From Diplonema papillatum (lineage: Eukaryota > Euglenozoa > Diplonemea > Diplonemida > Diplonemidae), in contig JAPJBO010000203.1 of the NCBI GenBank assembly GCA_030068145.1, positions 1-64,000 of the forward strand: a stretch of 64,000 nucleotides of DNA, given 5' to 3'. Numbering within the stretch: position 1 is the first letter of the stretch; each line of letters starts with the position of its first letter. Of the stretch, positions 27,566 to 38,975 are shown one piece after another. Below the pieces are notes generated by a model, which worked only from the letters and a program-made list of their open reading frames with translations, did not search any database and was not told the DNA's origin. The position numbers were made by a program, and so were the translations under genes.

Positions 27566-28318
27566 CGGGCTTAAAGGGGGGTAGACCTATCATCCACCCG
27601 ATTTTTTCCCGGAAATTCCGCGAACATTAAAACTAGTGGCGTTAAAAATTGTCAAAGGGCACCCACCAACACTCGAACGGACAGGTTGGTTTTACCAAAC
27701 ATTAATCAATATCGCGCCGAAGGCGCGAAGGAAAAAAACACCACCCTGCAACAAAACCCTGGATAGCTCTAGGATAAGCATTGGATAAAGCCTGGATCAT
27801 AGCAATTCTGCTTGTCTAGGTTCGGAAGAGCCGACATCGAAGGATTGAAAAGCAACATTGCTATGAACGCTTGGCTGCGACAAGCCCCCTTCCCTGTGGC
27901 AAAATTTTCTGTCACCTCTGGCTTCATCCCTAACATAACTGAGGGATTTCGATATCACAAGGCACTCCCACGTCCGCCTGGCCGACGTTCCCTGCACTGG
28001 ATGCGGTAGAATTCAAGGAAGAAGTGCCACCGAACAACGCACAGGTTGACATATTGATCAGCCTCTTTTCCGTTTTAACAGCTCTTTTTTCTTGTTTTCA
28101 CTCTCTCTTTTTGCTTGTTGGCAACATTTACATTCTATGCTGTTTCCACACTCTTCTCACTTGGTATGCTGGTGTTACACTCACAGCAGGTACTTCCATA
28201 AAAAATTTACTCGCCGCTGAAAAATTAGAAAGTTAAATTTATCTCCAAAACCAGTCGACCTATTATCCTAGGATAATAGGTCCCCCTGGATAGTAGGTCT
28301 ACCCCCCCCTTTAGCTCG
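27566..28318. mobile_element. Possible small element with imperfect terminal inverted repeats
   Basis: The left end reads TTAAAGGGGGGTAGACCTAT followed by CATCC (27572-27596). The right end (28287-28314) reads, on the other strand, CTAAAGGGGGGGGTAGACCT followed by ACTATCC. The arms are about 25 bp with two mismatches and a length difference in the G run. Inside the right arm is a 26-bp perfect palindrome. The interior holds only short frames. I could not define a target-site duplication. Confidence 0.4.
28257..28282. repeat. 26-bp perfect palindrome
   Basis: GACCTATTATCCT is followed directly by its exact reverse complement, with no loop. It lies just inside the right arm of the proposed element and repeats part of that arm (TATTATCC and TAGTAGGTC). 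Confidence 0.85.
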
Positions 28319-28820
28319 AATAGGCACATGAGCCAAGCACAATCTGCAAGGCTCTATGCCTTTTCCTGACCCCCAATGTGACCCCCATTGCCAAGGATTC
28401 CAAGGAGATATTTGCTGTGTGTAGAAGATCAGGATTCCTCTGGGTCTTGGAAGTGTTTTGTAACTGAGGCTAACAGTGTCCAGAAGGCCCCGCGCAGCGG
28501 GGAATTTTTTTTTTGAGGTGTTTTTTGTCACCCCCTGTGTTTAAGATCGTCCACTGCTGGCAATCCATAAAATACCAAAAAATACAAAAAATACTGTATT
28601 TTTTGTATTTTTTGTATTTTTTGTATTTTTTGAAACTGGGGTTGTATTTTATCATCCCTGGTGGGCCCCCCTACTTCCCGGAATAAATTTTCACTTCCCG
28701 GAACAAATTTTCACTTCCCGGAATAAATTTCCACCTGGTCCAGACGAAAATATCGGGGAGTATCGGGGAGTTTCGGCGAGTTTCGGGGAAATTCGGGGAA
28801 ATTCGGGGTATTTCCTTTGT
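28319..28820. repeat. T-rich TTTGTATTT run and dispersed ACTTCCCGGAA repeat
   Basis: 28590-28640 is a run of TTTGTATTTTT units. 28672-28732 has three copies of a 26-bp ACTTCCCGGAA(C/T)AAATTTTC unit, also found at about 17925 and 30788. 28750-28810 has TCGGGGA(G/A)(T/A)(T/A)TCGGGG units that also occur at 30705-30755. Confidence 0.7.
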
Positions 28821-29800
28821 GTGGCGACCACTTTCCCTGCAGCCGGCGAAGGTGGGGAGGGGGCTACGCTGGCCCTACCTTGCGGTCCCGTGTTTGGCTA
28901 TGCCCCGAAGACGAAGATAGAGGCTGAGAAGGAAGGACAGACTGGGAGGTACAGATTGACTCGTTTAGACACAGGTAGCGACAGGATCCGCGGCAAGGAG
29001 AGCAGGAACCGTTCCACCAGAGGTCGTGCGGGTACAGAGACGATGCTCGTGCTCGAGTCGCAGCTTCGACGAACAGGCACGCCTTCAATGATGAGGTCTG
29101 GGGGATGGACGTATTTTCCACGTGGGGAGGAAAGGATTGGACGTGCTGGTGGGACGCCTTCGAAGACGGCACCTCCGGCAAGAAGGGGCAGAAGAGGGTA
29201 AATTTAGTGGGCGGCGGAGACCCAGCGCATGGAGGTAGGCGTGCCCAGGCCTACCACGGATGCCTGCAGCACGATATGCCGATGTGCGGAGTCGGCGGCG
29301 AAGAGACAGAAGCGCGGGCCTTCGCCCCCGGGGACGCCCGAAGCGACACCGAAGTCGAGACGCAAGCTGCGACCATCGGCCCAAAGCGCCACAAGGGAAG
29401 CGGCGGATGCCGGCGCCAACACCGCCATCGAGAACACCGCAGAAGGCGACGACACTAGGACAGCCGCTGGCAACGAAGCGGCGGCGTAAGGACTCGCCAT
29501 CAGAAGACAGAGACGTGCACTCCGCGGCGGGCAGAGGTGCAAGATAAAGTGCCAGTGACGAAGAGGTAGCACGAAGAGGTCACGAAAGAGAGCAGATGCA
29601 GATTATCGCCGCAGGCTCTAACCCTAACCACCAGGACCAGGGGCAGTTACGGTCGAAGACGGCAATTCGGGCGAGGAGTAAGGTTGATAACCAAAATGAG
29701 AGGCACGATGGCCATCCTGAAAGCAGGGTTGCAGGATGATGCTTGGCCGAGGATAAGGTTGCTATGGCGACTGGGACAGAGAGATAACGCAAGATAGAGA
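28821..29800 (+). pseudogene. Possible remnant of a retroelement ORF
   Basis: Plus frames here are Gly/Arg-rich and shift repeatedly. The frame around 29300-29370 encodes KRQKRGPSPPGTPEATPKSR, close in pattern to KRRAPSPPGTPTSRGRRRR in the Cys-rich retroelement-like ORF at 43.1-44.9 kb. No intact Cys-rich domain is seen. I treat it as a decayed relative with low certainty. Confidence 0.25.
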
Positions 29801-30865
29801 GTCCTCCTTATGGGGTGGTCACGCCTTCGCAGTCCCATGGCCTCCACCCACCTGCATACGGTCGTCGACTGACCTTTCCCGGGACGAGCTGGAATGCGGG
29901 TACCATCTTTCCGGAGATTTCCGGTTCCTCCCGTACTCTACAACTCCCCACATAAGTGAACGTGGACTCCGAAGTGGACACTCCTTTCAACCGGGTGCAC
30001 GAATTCAAAATTCCGGGACGGGTTGACCCACTGTTTCCGATGCGGCTTCCAATCATTGAAGGCTAAACTCGGGTGCAGGAGCGGTGCTCGTCGTTCGGGA
30101 CCAGATGGGGGACGACTGGGTCTGCCCGGTTTACACGTGACTGCTGCAGCGTGGTCAGATGGCGGGCGCGAATACTTCTTGCCCAAACCAAAACCCAAGA
30201 GGGAATTGGAGAGTTTGACATAAGAATAGCAAACTCGTGGTACTGAAGAGTCAGATGATGGTTGAACCTGCGCTCATGCACACGACGCGTCCTGTTCCAC
30301 TCCTCACTGTGTTCAAGGACTCAAGCAGGCCCTGCAGGTTTTCCAGCAACTGCTGGTTCGCCTTGAGGCCCTCCGAATCCGCAGGCTGCAAGGCATGCCT
30401 CAACAACTGCCTCCGAGTTCTCTCGCACGTTCTTAAGAAACGCCTTGCGAGCTGTCGAGGTGCCCAAGGAAGAGGATCGGAGGAGGAGGAACACGGACGG
30501 CTCAAGAGAGCCGCGTCCGAGCACACTAGCACACCTACCTGCACACCTCACCCCATCCACCCACCCGTCTACCCAACTACCCACCTGTTCATCCATCCAC
30601 CGACCTGCCCACCCCCATCCACCCATCTGTCCACTCAACTACCAACCTGTACACCTGCCCACCCACCGGCAGCCCCACTTTTTCCCATAAAAATCGGGCT
30701 GAGTATCGGGGAGTTTCGGGGAGTTTCGGGGAAGTGTCGGGGAGTTTCGGGGAACTTACCAGGAGCCCGGACCAGGTGGATAATTTTCACTTCCCGGAAC
30801 AAATTAGTCGGAAGTACGTGCGCTCGGCTAAGGCCGGCGCGTGGCGAGACTGGAGGCAGCAGTTA
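29801..30865. other. No recognised gene; CCAC-type repeat and TCGGGGAG repeat
   Basis: 30530-30670 is a loose repeat of CCACC and CACCTGCCCACC units giving Pro/His-rich chance peptides on the plus strand. 30700-30755 repeats TCGGGGAGTT. Long frames such as 30237-30866 plus run through these repeats and are not convincing. Confidence 0.45.
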
Positions 30866-30867
30866 AA

Positions 30868-31750
30868 GTTCGGGGAACAGCAAAGTTCGGGCGAAGCTAA
30901 GTTCGGGCAATGCTAAGTTCTGGTGAAGCAAAGTTCGGGTGAAGCTAAGTTCGGGCGAAACAAAGTTCGGGCGAAGCAAAGTTCGGGCGAAGCTAAGTTC
31001 GGGTGAGCAAAGTTCGGACGTTCTGGTGAAGCTAAGATCGGGCGAAAAAGTTCGGCGAAGCTAAGTTCGGGCGAAGCAAAGTTCGGGCGAAGCTAAGTTC
31101 TGGTGAAGCAAAGTTCGGGCGAAGCTAAGTTCGGGTGAAGCAAAGTTCTGGTGAAGCTAAGTTCGGGCGAAACAAAGTTCGGGCGAAACAAAGTTCGGGC
31201 GAAGCAAAGTTCTGGGCGAAGCTAAGTTCGGATGAAGCAAAGTTCTGGTGAAGCAAAGTTCGGGCGAAACAAAGTTCTGGGGGAAGCAAAGTTCGGGCGA
31301 AGCAAAGTTCGGGCGAAGCTAAGTTCTGGTGAAGCAAAGTTCGGGCGAAGCAAAGTTCGGGTCAAGCTAAGTTCGGGCGAAACAAAGTGCGGGCGAAGCT
31401 AAGTTCGGGTGAAGCTAAGTTCGGGTGAAGCAAAGTTCTGGTGAAGCAAAGTTCGGGCGAAGCAAAGTTCGGGTCAAGCTAAGTTCGGGCGAAACAAAGT
31501 CCGGGCGAAGCTAAGTTCTGGGGAAGCAAAGTTCGGGTGAAGCAAAGTTGCCGGAAAAGCGCCCGGACTTTGTTTCGCCCGAACTTAGCTTGACCCGAAC
31601 TTTGCTTCGCCCGAACTTTGCTTCACCAGAACTTAGCTTCGCCCGAACTTTGCTTCGCCCGAACTTTGCTTCCCCCAGAACTTTGTTTCGCCCGAACTTT
31701 GCTTCACCAGAACTTTGCTTCATCCGAACTTTGCTTCCCCAAGAACTTAG
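30868..31750. repeat. Minisatellite GAAGCAAAGTTCGGGC (about 17 bp) with a head-to-head inverted end
   Basis: From 30868 to about 31550 the units read (GGGCGAAGC(A/T)AAGTTC)n with variants GGTGAAGC, GGCGAAAC and TCTGG. At about 31552 the direction flips: 31560-31748 is the reverse complement (GCTTCGCCCGAACTTTG). The inverted part mirrors the order of variants just before the flip, so the junction is a large palindrome with a short AAGCGCC centre. Confidence 0.9.
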
Positions 31751-32619
31751 CTTTGTTCATAGGACCTCCAGTCTCGAAAAATTCTCAAAAACTTCAAACC
31801 GAAAAAAACACTTCGGATCGAACCGCGGACCTGTGGGTCCGGAGACCGTCGCACTGTTGAAGTGGACCATACAGGCATGAAATCCGAAAAACGGAAAAAG
31901 CCAGCTCCGCGCTATTATCTAGTACAAAACAGTACAGTAGAGAAAAGTGGGGTTGGCTCGAATAGAGGCTATTCACATTGCATGTTCATAGGACCTCCAG
32001 TCTCGAAAAAAAGCCTGAAAAAGCTCACCCAGGAATAAATTAGCTCGACCCGGGGGGGGTGTTGGCCTTACCTGTAAGAGCTTGTGTCTCTCCAGGCGGG
32101 ACGTCTAAGCTTCCGATACTTAGCTTTGATGAGTCGATCATCAAGTACAAAGACCGTGTCAGCGTGAAGCAATAATGCCCATGAACCGGCACCGATTCGG
32201 TTTCAAGTGAGACTGGTTACACTTTGGTATCGTCAGCGTTCACTGGTAAGATTGACACAGATACTAACCCTGCAAACCCGGTTGGTCATCGGACCGGTCT
32301 AGGTGCGGTGCACCAGATGCTTCCGCACATGCCATGAAGAAGTGATGCTTGATTGTGTGCCAGGGATATACGAATTCCCTCTTTGTCTTTTTGACGCGAC
32401 AACACGGGATCGATCGACAGGACATCAGCGCATAAGAACAGGTGCGTTACCCTCGGCACCAAAAACCACTTGTTCCCGTCCACTAGGTCTTGGACACCTT
32501 GCGCCATGCAAAGATCGGCAGAAAGGTGCAAAAAATGTTCGAGCCTAGACATGATTCCATTGATTGTTGTTGCAGGCAAGGCGAGGCTAGTGTAGTTCCG
32601 AATATGATGACAGAATCAG
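31751..32619. other. No gene; repeated GTTCATAGGACCTCCAGTCTCG segment and tRNA-like T arm
   Basis: GTTCATAGGACCTCCAGTCT occurs at 31756 and 31984. On the minus strand, 31826-31850 reads GGTCCGCGGTTCGATCCG, which fits the Pol III box B consensus. A full cloverleaf is not present, so I do not call a tRNA. The rest has only short frames. Confidence 0.4.
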
Positions 32620-35340
32620 CTAGCATTTCGACGAAGTGTTTTCGGGAAGCGTGATGCCCAATTGATCCAAGAGATTGGAGACAGGACCAGCCAATCCACC
32701 CTGTGCCTCCGCACTGGACAAGAAATTTGCCATCATGGAAGTAGTTGCATCTTCCTCTTCAGGACGAGCTAGGTGTGGGTACTTGCACAATTCTTCATTT
32801 AGCTGATTGCAGTACTCTTTGAACTTCGCAGCACTCGCGCTGCTGGCTTCGGAGTCCAGGGCATCTAACAGATTGACATCGCAAAAATCTTCGTCGCTGG
32901 ATGATGAACGGCTGCTATCTCCTTCCTCACGGTCGTGCACGAGTGTCTGGACTTCGATCCCAAGCAGCTGCCTACGAATGCTCTCAAATTTAGCGCGATC
33001 AAAATGCCTGTGCAGTTCAAGGAAGGTCAAAAAGCCTTTCAGCAGTCGAGAAAGCACTTCGTTGAGTACCCAGACGAGTTGACGACAACTGTTGACGGGA
33101 TCAGGCGCGAAGACACTCTTTTCGTGGCAAGTCGGAGATATTGCACGTCGCGTTACATGGGTTGAGAAAAGCGACATCGAGAACCAGCTTGTGGGGTTGC
33201 TGCTCTTCTATCAAAAGGACAAAAAGCTGCTCGCGCAACATCCTACTTTCTGGGAAAACCCTAGGTAGACACTTCTTCCCGCGTGTCGCGTGTGATGAAA
33301 TACATACCAGTCACACTTTTCCGGAGGGAGGTAGTCTTCGTCGGCAGGAGATACGGCCTCCGCTGCTGTGTTCGATGTAGAGTGTGAAGCTGGTGGACGC
33401 TTTTCGGACAAGCCCGGGATCCCATCGTGCACGACGCCTCGATAATCGTTTTTTGTGTTCACGAACTGGGTCATAGCTTCCGCCGTGTCGGAGAGAATCT
33501 TCTGGGCAAGCTCATAATCTTGAACCTTCTTTGCTGCTGCAGCTCGGTCGGCGGCGTCCAGCTGAAGCTTGTGGTCAAGGGAGGCGTCAAATTTTGAAGC
33601 TAGTGTGATGTCCGTCTCATTGGGGTCCACTGTTAACCAATCGTCAGAGTTGTCCGAAACTTCGTCGAAGCTAACTTTGCGGGGAAGCTCGGTAAGGATA
33701 CGTGCCGACATCCAGTGTGCAATGGACCGATGAGTAAGATCGGCGTAATTGTCTAAACCCCCATCCTCAGTGTATGGCACGGGAGCGGCGCAATTGTTGA
33801 AGCTTTCATTCCATGGCAGACAGAGTCCTAAAGGGCAAGGTCTCGACTCACAAGGGTGATCGTTGTTTTGCATCGTTGTGCCGCTGGCAACAGGATTTGG
33901 GCTTGGGTTGCCGGGCGAGAGTGCGTGAGAGCCTGGGATGTTTGCGAAAAAGGTCTTTGCAGCCTCGGACGTTTCCGTCCATGTTTTACTGCCCTCCACT
34001 TCGCCTCCGAAATATCCAAGTCGAGTCAGCTTCGCAAGATACTCTTCCCAATTTGTGGTGCAAGGCGTTTCTCCGTGTGTTCCATCGATGACAGGACCGT
34101 TCGTATTGGAAATGCCTTTTTTCCGCTCTCTCTCCTGACGCGTTCTGTCCAGTTCTGCAGAATACGCAGCGTCGGCACCGGATTGTGGTGGATGAGGAGC
34201 AGATTTTCCAAGGGGATCATTTTGCACAGACATGTGTGGTTGGTTCCGTGATGGCTGCGAAAAACTTCCGTTGGCGGTACCGGTTCGCTTTTCCTCAAAT
34301 TGTTGGGAAACGGCACGTGTCTCCTGTCGTGGTCGAGCCACGATTGCCGCTTGCTGATAGGCAGCCTCAAAGCCACTTGCCACGTGAGCGCCAAGCATGT
34401 ATTGCCTGTACAAACTCGACTCCTTCGCCCGATCTGGTACTGGGCCGAAGTGAGCAATGTATGGCTCAAACTGCTGCTGCGAAAGCATGGCATAAAGCAG
34501 CTTTGTCATCTTAACTGGCGCAATGGAGATGCCTACACGAATTGGGGAAAACGTTGGCATCAGCTTCATGAAGCGGAGGTCGTCTGGTGTCCTCTCACAA
34601 AAGGTCAGAACGGCGGTTGGTAGGAGGGACGGCACTGCCGTCAGTGCTACAGCCACAGGTGTTGGAAGCCGCAGGCTGACACAATGTTTCTGATCTTGCA
34701 GGCAAGCAGAAGGGTAACCTGAGATTCGTGCCTTCAAACTGTCGGTCACCTCGCAGCACCGCAAATCAAGGCAACTCGACCGCACGACGACCTCTAACGC
34801 TACATCGAGCGGCACGTGTGGACAGTCAGAGACGTTGTGTTGCTGCGTTTTGCCGCGGTTAAGAATCGGTGCCAAAGCGTAGCACTGCCCTGGGTTCTCT
34901 GGCACAGGCGGAATCGCTATGACATACCCGTTTCGGAGAAAGATACGGTTGTCCATTCCTTCAGGATCCATCCAAGGCGGTAACGCATCTGCCGCTTCGA
35001 TCAACAGGAACTGTCCGTCGCTGTCAACAACGTGCACCAGCACGTCATCAATTTCCGCTGACACCTTCAGCAGGAGACCTGTCACATACCACTCATCCTC
35101 GCCATTTTCGCCAAAGAAAAGCACTCCGGCTAGGCACTTTCTTCCGCCTTTTTCCTCAAGCTTAAAGTGCAGACGCTGACGGTGCCACATGTACTGGTCC
35201 GCCCAATCGCCTATAATTGCGAATACTCGTTCTCGAAGCCCTTCCCAATAGGCATTAGTCGCATCCTCTGTTGCAGAGTATATGGCATATTCCATCGTGC
35301 CATCCCCCAAACCATGAAGCTTCGGAATAGCTTCTTCCAT
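32620..35340 (-). CDS. Ecdysoneless (ECD / SGT1-family) protein, two exons
   Basis: Exon 1 runs 35340-33308 and exon 2 runs 33007-32620. The 300-bp intron has donor GTATGTA and a pyrimidine-rich tract ending CACAG. The split codon (two bases plus one) restores the frame, giving 806 residues. Family hallmarks in order: MEYAIY near the N-terminus, DGQFLLIEAADALPPWMDPE (about 133-152) with RIFLRNG following, YFGGEVEGS in the middle, DDWLTVDP, HFDRAKFESIRRQLLGIE directly after the splice, and LAGPVSNLLDQLGITLPEN at the C-terminus. Known of the family: nuclear and cytoplasmic factor linked to pre-mRNA splicing, R2TP chaperone binding and cell-cycle control. The ATG at 35340 is preferred because homology begins just after it; an earlier in-frame opening to 35499 has no family similarity. 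It is 416 bp downstream of the TPR gene, same strand. Confidence 0.9.
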
Positions 35341-35756
35341 CCGATCCCATTTCACCTGGCGGTTGTTCTGATGAACGTAGGCAAGCCCACTTGTGTTAAA
35401 TGCTTTGCAGCGACAAAGCGCTCGTTGGTTTTGATGATGTTGTACACCCCGCAACAGACCCCAGAGTATAGTGACATGCCAAAGATTGCCGCCATGCACG
35501 AATCAACCTTGAAGACTCATATGGCAGGTGTGCATCCATTGTAATACAAGACGAACACTGCGCTGCGACCGAGTGAATATCGTTTGATGGTGCCGTGTGC
35601 CTTCTGTTTGCATTGCAAACACAACAGGGCTGTGAGAGGAAGGAAGGGGGCAGTTGAAAGTCCGATCGCAACAGAAGTTGTGACGGAACTCCGTGTTGCA
35701 GTTGGATCCAAAAATATTGATTGAACTGAAACGGACGATTGGAAAAGCTCAAAAAG

Positions 35757-37658
35757 CTACCGCGTTTGCTGTGGCAAAGTAGGGAGCACGGATGCCTTGC
35801 AAGCGGAGAAATTCAGCGCAATTGGAAGATGGCATGCTTGTGGCTGGCGCTGCGATCGGGTCGTGCCATTTCTTTGTTTGCCACGTCTACTGCTCCTTTG
35901 CTGGAACGTATCGGTCGGCTGGAAACTGGGCCGTCGAGCAACAAGGATACCACTGTCACCGAAAGGTCTAAGATCGGATGGTTCATCATCAGCTGTGTGA
36001 GTCTCAACCGCGCGTTGAATAGCTGCTGGACACAGTTTGCGTAGAAGCTTCATAACAGATGGATCCTGCTTTGAGATCTTCCAGCATGCTACATATTCCC
36101 GGACAGCAGCGGATGGCTGTTGCAACATGAGCAAACACTTTGCGCGGTTGATGTGATGCATGGGCTCCAAAGCACTGTACGATATGGCCCTGCTGAATTC
36201 TCTTTCCGCCAGACCATACTTTTGCTGCGCGTACAGCAGGGTGCCCCACGATGCATGCAGGTTCCCGAGCCGCCAGACGCCTTCATCGTTCGCCCCATCA
36301 ACTTCCAGAACGCGCTTGAAGTCCTTCATGGCAGACTCGTGATCTCCAAGAACCTTGAGGCATTCGCCTCGTAGCAGGAGAGCGGACACGTGGTCGGGAT
36401 TCCATTTTAGGGATTCTTCGCAGTAGTTTATGGCCTGTCGAATGCTGTTTTTGGCGAAAAGCTCTTCGGCGATTCGAGTGAGCGTTGCTGAGAGCTGGGC
36501 ACTGCATTTGGGTGTCGCCTCACCTGTATGTATCATCATTTCTTGTGGGGGTACTACACAAAAATGCACACGATGGGTCGTTTTAGGGGTTCTACAGACC
36601 AAAAAACAACTCGTTCCTCTGTTTGCACCTGAGCATGTCGGTACGGCGTCGGTGTTCCCGTCTCAATGACTGGACATCCTGCTAAAGTGCACGTTCCCAA
36701 ACACAGCAAAGATGCTGCCGAAAAAGCTATTCATACCGGCCATGTTGATGCTTTCAAACAAATCTTGAACCGCCGCTGTGTACTTTTGTTGCGAACAGAG
36801 AACACCCGATCGGGCGAGGTACAGCTCTGAATCATGAGGAAATGCCGCAATGCAAGTTCCGAGTTGTTTCTCAGCGAAGCTCCACCGCTCATCTTCAATA
36901 GCCGCGAAAGCTTGACCTTTGAACCGATTGTAGAAGGCATCGAACGACATTTGAAGCGACGTGACAAGCGGTTGATGGGCAGCCATTGCGAGGCATCTCT
37001 CGAGACTATCTTTAGCTTCGGAGATACGGTTTCCCATCATGTGGAACACCGTTTTGGCTACCCAGACAAATGGTGTTGGTGGAGAAGCATCGGTGCAGAT
37101 TTCAGCATCACGCAAAGCTTCTTTGTGTTGTTTGAACATGAATAGGCACAACGATCGATGCAGTAAGATGCCTTTCTGACAAGGGGTGTACTCAAGAGCA
37201 GAGTTGAAGTACTCGAGCGCTCTTTCAATGCGGCCTTCGCAAAACGCTGCCAATCCGAGCGTGTCTAGCACAGCGACGAGTCGATCGAAGTGCGCTGCAT
37301 CTGGTGGTGATTGAAGGGTGGTTGCTTTGCGGTAATTCGAAGCAGCAGATGACAGGTCACACAAATTGATGCACGTCTCCGCACGCGCGACGTACAAGAT
37401 CGGCTCCTCCGGGAGAAGGAAAATGGCCTTCGTGAAGCTGCGGTATGCTGACAGAAAGTCCCGCCCACGAACCCTACGGAGTCCCTCCGTGTAGTGGTCG
37501 TTCGCCCTCGACGACGTGATCCAGTCGCTACCTTCCTCATGCTGCGGTTCTGGCGCATTCTCGGCATCAGGGGGCTCATCCTTTTCCCCGGCACCGGCGG
37601 AAGGCCCTTGTTCGGCATCTCCCAAACTTTCACGCATCTTGCCTCTTGATGAGGTCAT
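35757..37658 (-). CDS. TPR-repeat protein resembling TTC16, two exons
   Basis: Exon 1 runs 37658-36737 and exon 2 runs 36523-35757. The 213-bp intron has donor GTATGA and ends CATACAG. The junction falls after the first base of a Gly codon and keeps frame, giving about 561 residues. Residues 1-45 are acidic and disordered. TPR-like helical pairs follow, with repeated A..Y..A/P signatures: RDFLSAYRSFTKAIFLLP (about 66-83), LYVARAETCINLCDLSSA, GRIERALEYFNSALEYTP, a KEALRDAEICTD pair, AEKQLGTCIAAFP, SIRQAINYCEESLKWNPDH and HESAMKDFKRVLEV in exon 2. The C-terminus is basic, Ser/Gln-rich and probably disordered. The AE-x4-LCDLSSA stretch recalls TTC16, a poorly known TPR protein of ciliated organisms, but TPR proteins resemble one another, so the subfamily call is weak. 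Confidence 0.75.
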
Positions 37659-38975
37659 CGTGTGTGTTCTGGAGTTGACATGGTTTGTGGTATACTGAAT
37701 TTAACTCAAAGCACGCTTGTCAGACCATCATTGCATTCTGAAGATTTTGAGCAATGGCAAGTGCCGGGGTCTTCTTTACGTGAGAGCTGCTGCCCCCCGA
37801 GTGCCTCAGTTGCGTGGGGTCCGCAAGTACTCGTCGTGCTACTCCGTAGCATCGGTCGTCTCATAAGACACCGTTGGGATGCTCCCGTCTGCCTTTTACA
37901 CTCAACTATGAGGAGGCGACTACATACTGTTCCAGTAAGCGGCATTAAAGGCGAGCTTTGGACTAGTGAAGCTCGGCCACTTGTCTCGCTATCAGCTTCA
38001 GCTCAGCTCTGGCCGTGTTGCCATGGCAGGGAAATGGGAGAAATTTCTTGGAACATTGTCCTTTACTTTGCAAACGGCAACCTTGTTCGAAACTCTTCAA
38101 GAACACCTTTCATCGCCAGACGATAACTTGTTGCTTGGCCAACTACTTCTTTCCTTCAGTAGAGGGCTGTTCTGCAGAGACAGAACCTGTACAGTGCGTG
38201 GAAGCTAGCGGCTGATGCAGTTTACGGGACACGTACCAAGGTCCAGGGCACAGCCTGAGTATGTCCAGATCGAATTGGGGACCTGGGGTGTACCTGGCAG
38301 ATCAATAGTGAGCACAATGAAGGACACGCTTGACCAAAGCTCGTTTCTGCAGCTCACGCTGGCGGAGGGTAGTTTGACCCCAAGCGGGCGGAGGAGACAC
38401 ATCTGCACAACAGCACGTGTCTTCTCCTCTAGAGCACTGTGCGAAACCCAGCTCTGACGTTTCGACAGAAATGTAGAAATCTGCGATGGCTAGAACAAAA
38501 CCAGTCTTGCTAGTACGAGAGATTCAGCCAGAGCGGCCGTTCTCAGCCATTTTACAGAGTGTCGAAGGTGTTACTGCAGGGGAGGTTACTAATATTGCCG
38601 ACTTTCTTCAGCGGTGCCGTGGCGACGGTTGGGCGGCTTAGTAGGTTGGTTTCATGCTGGTGGAAACTAATCGCCAGCTGACAGTGCACTGAATGCAGTG
38701 TGGATAGAGCCTGCATCGATCTCGAGGTAATAAACTGTGAAAGTACTTGGATGCGGGTCCAATGTCTGAAAAGAGGCTCATGGTTACGTCTACGGGGACC
38801 ACACAGAGTAAAAATCAAAGAATTCGTGAGAAACTTGCTTGACGAATGACACTTGTGTTGGTTGCGGGTGGGCACAATCCTTGGGTGATGCTTCAGGTTT
38901 GTCAGGCACCAGGTTTCCAGAGAATGAAGCCGCTCCCTGCCAGGGAGGGCGAGGAGCGTGGGGGGACTCGAAGTC
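37659..38975. other. Intergenic stretch between TPR and PDZ genes; two weak plus-strand frames
   Basis: Plus frames beginning ATG at 38023 (about 61 codons, opening MAGKWEKFLGTLSF) and at 38487-38642 (51 residues, opening MARTKPVLLVREIQPERP) have protein-like composition but no recognised family and no clear splice link. They may be exons of an unrecognised gene divergent from the TPR gene, or chance. The PDZ gene's 3' untranslated part also lies here. Confidence 0.3.

Noticed and set aside
31826..31870. tRNA gene on the minus strand
   Set aside because: A box B-like T arm is present, but the stem is imperfect and no acceptor, D or anticodon arm can be formed.
35341..35499. Upstream extension of ECD from 35499
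   Set aside because: The 53 extra residues have no similarity to the family N-terminus, whereas the ATG at 35340 lies just before the conserved start.
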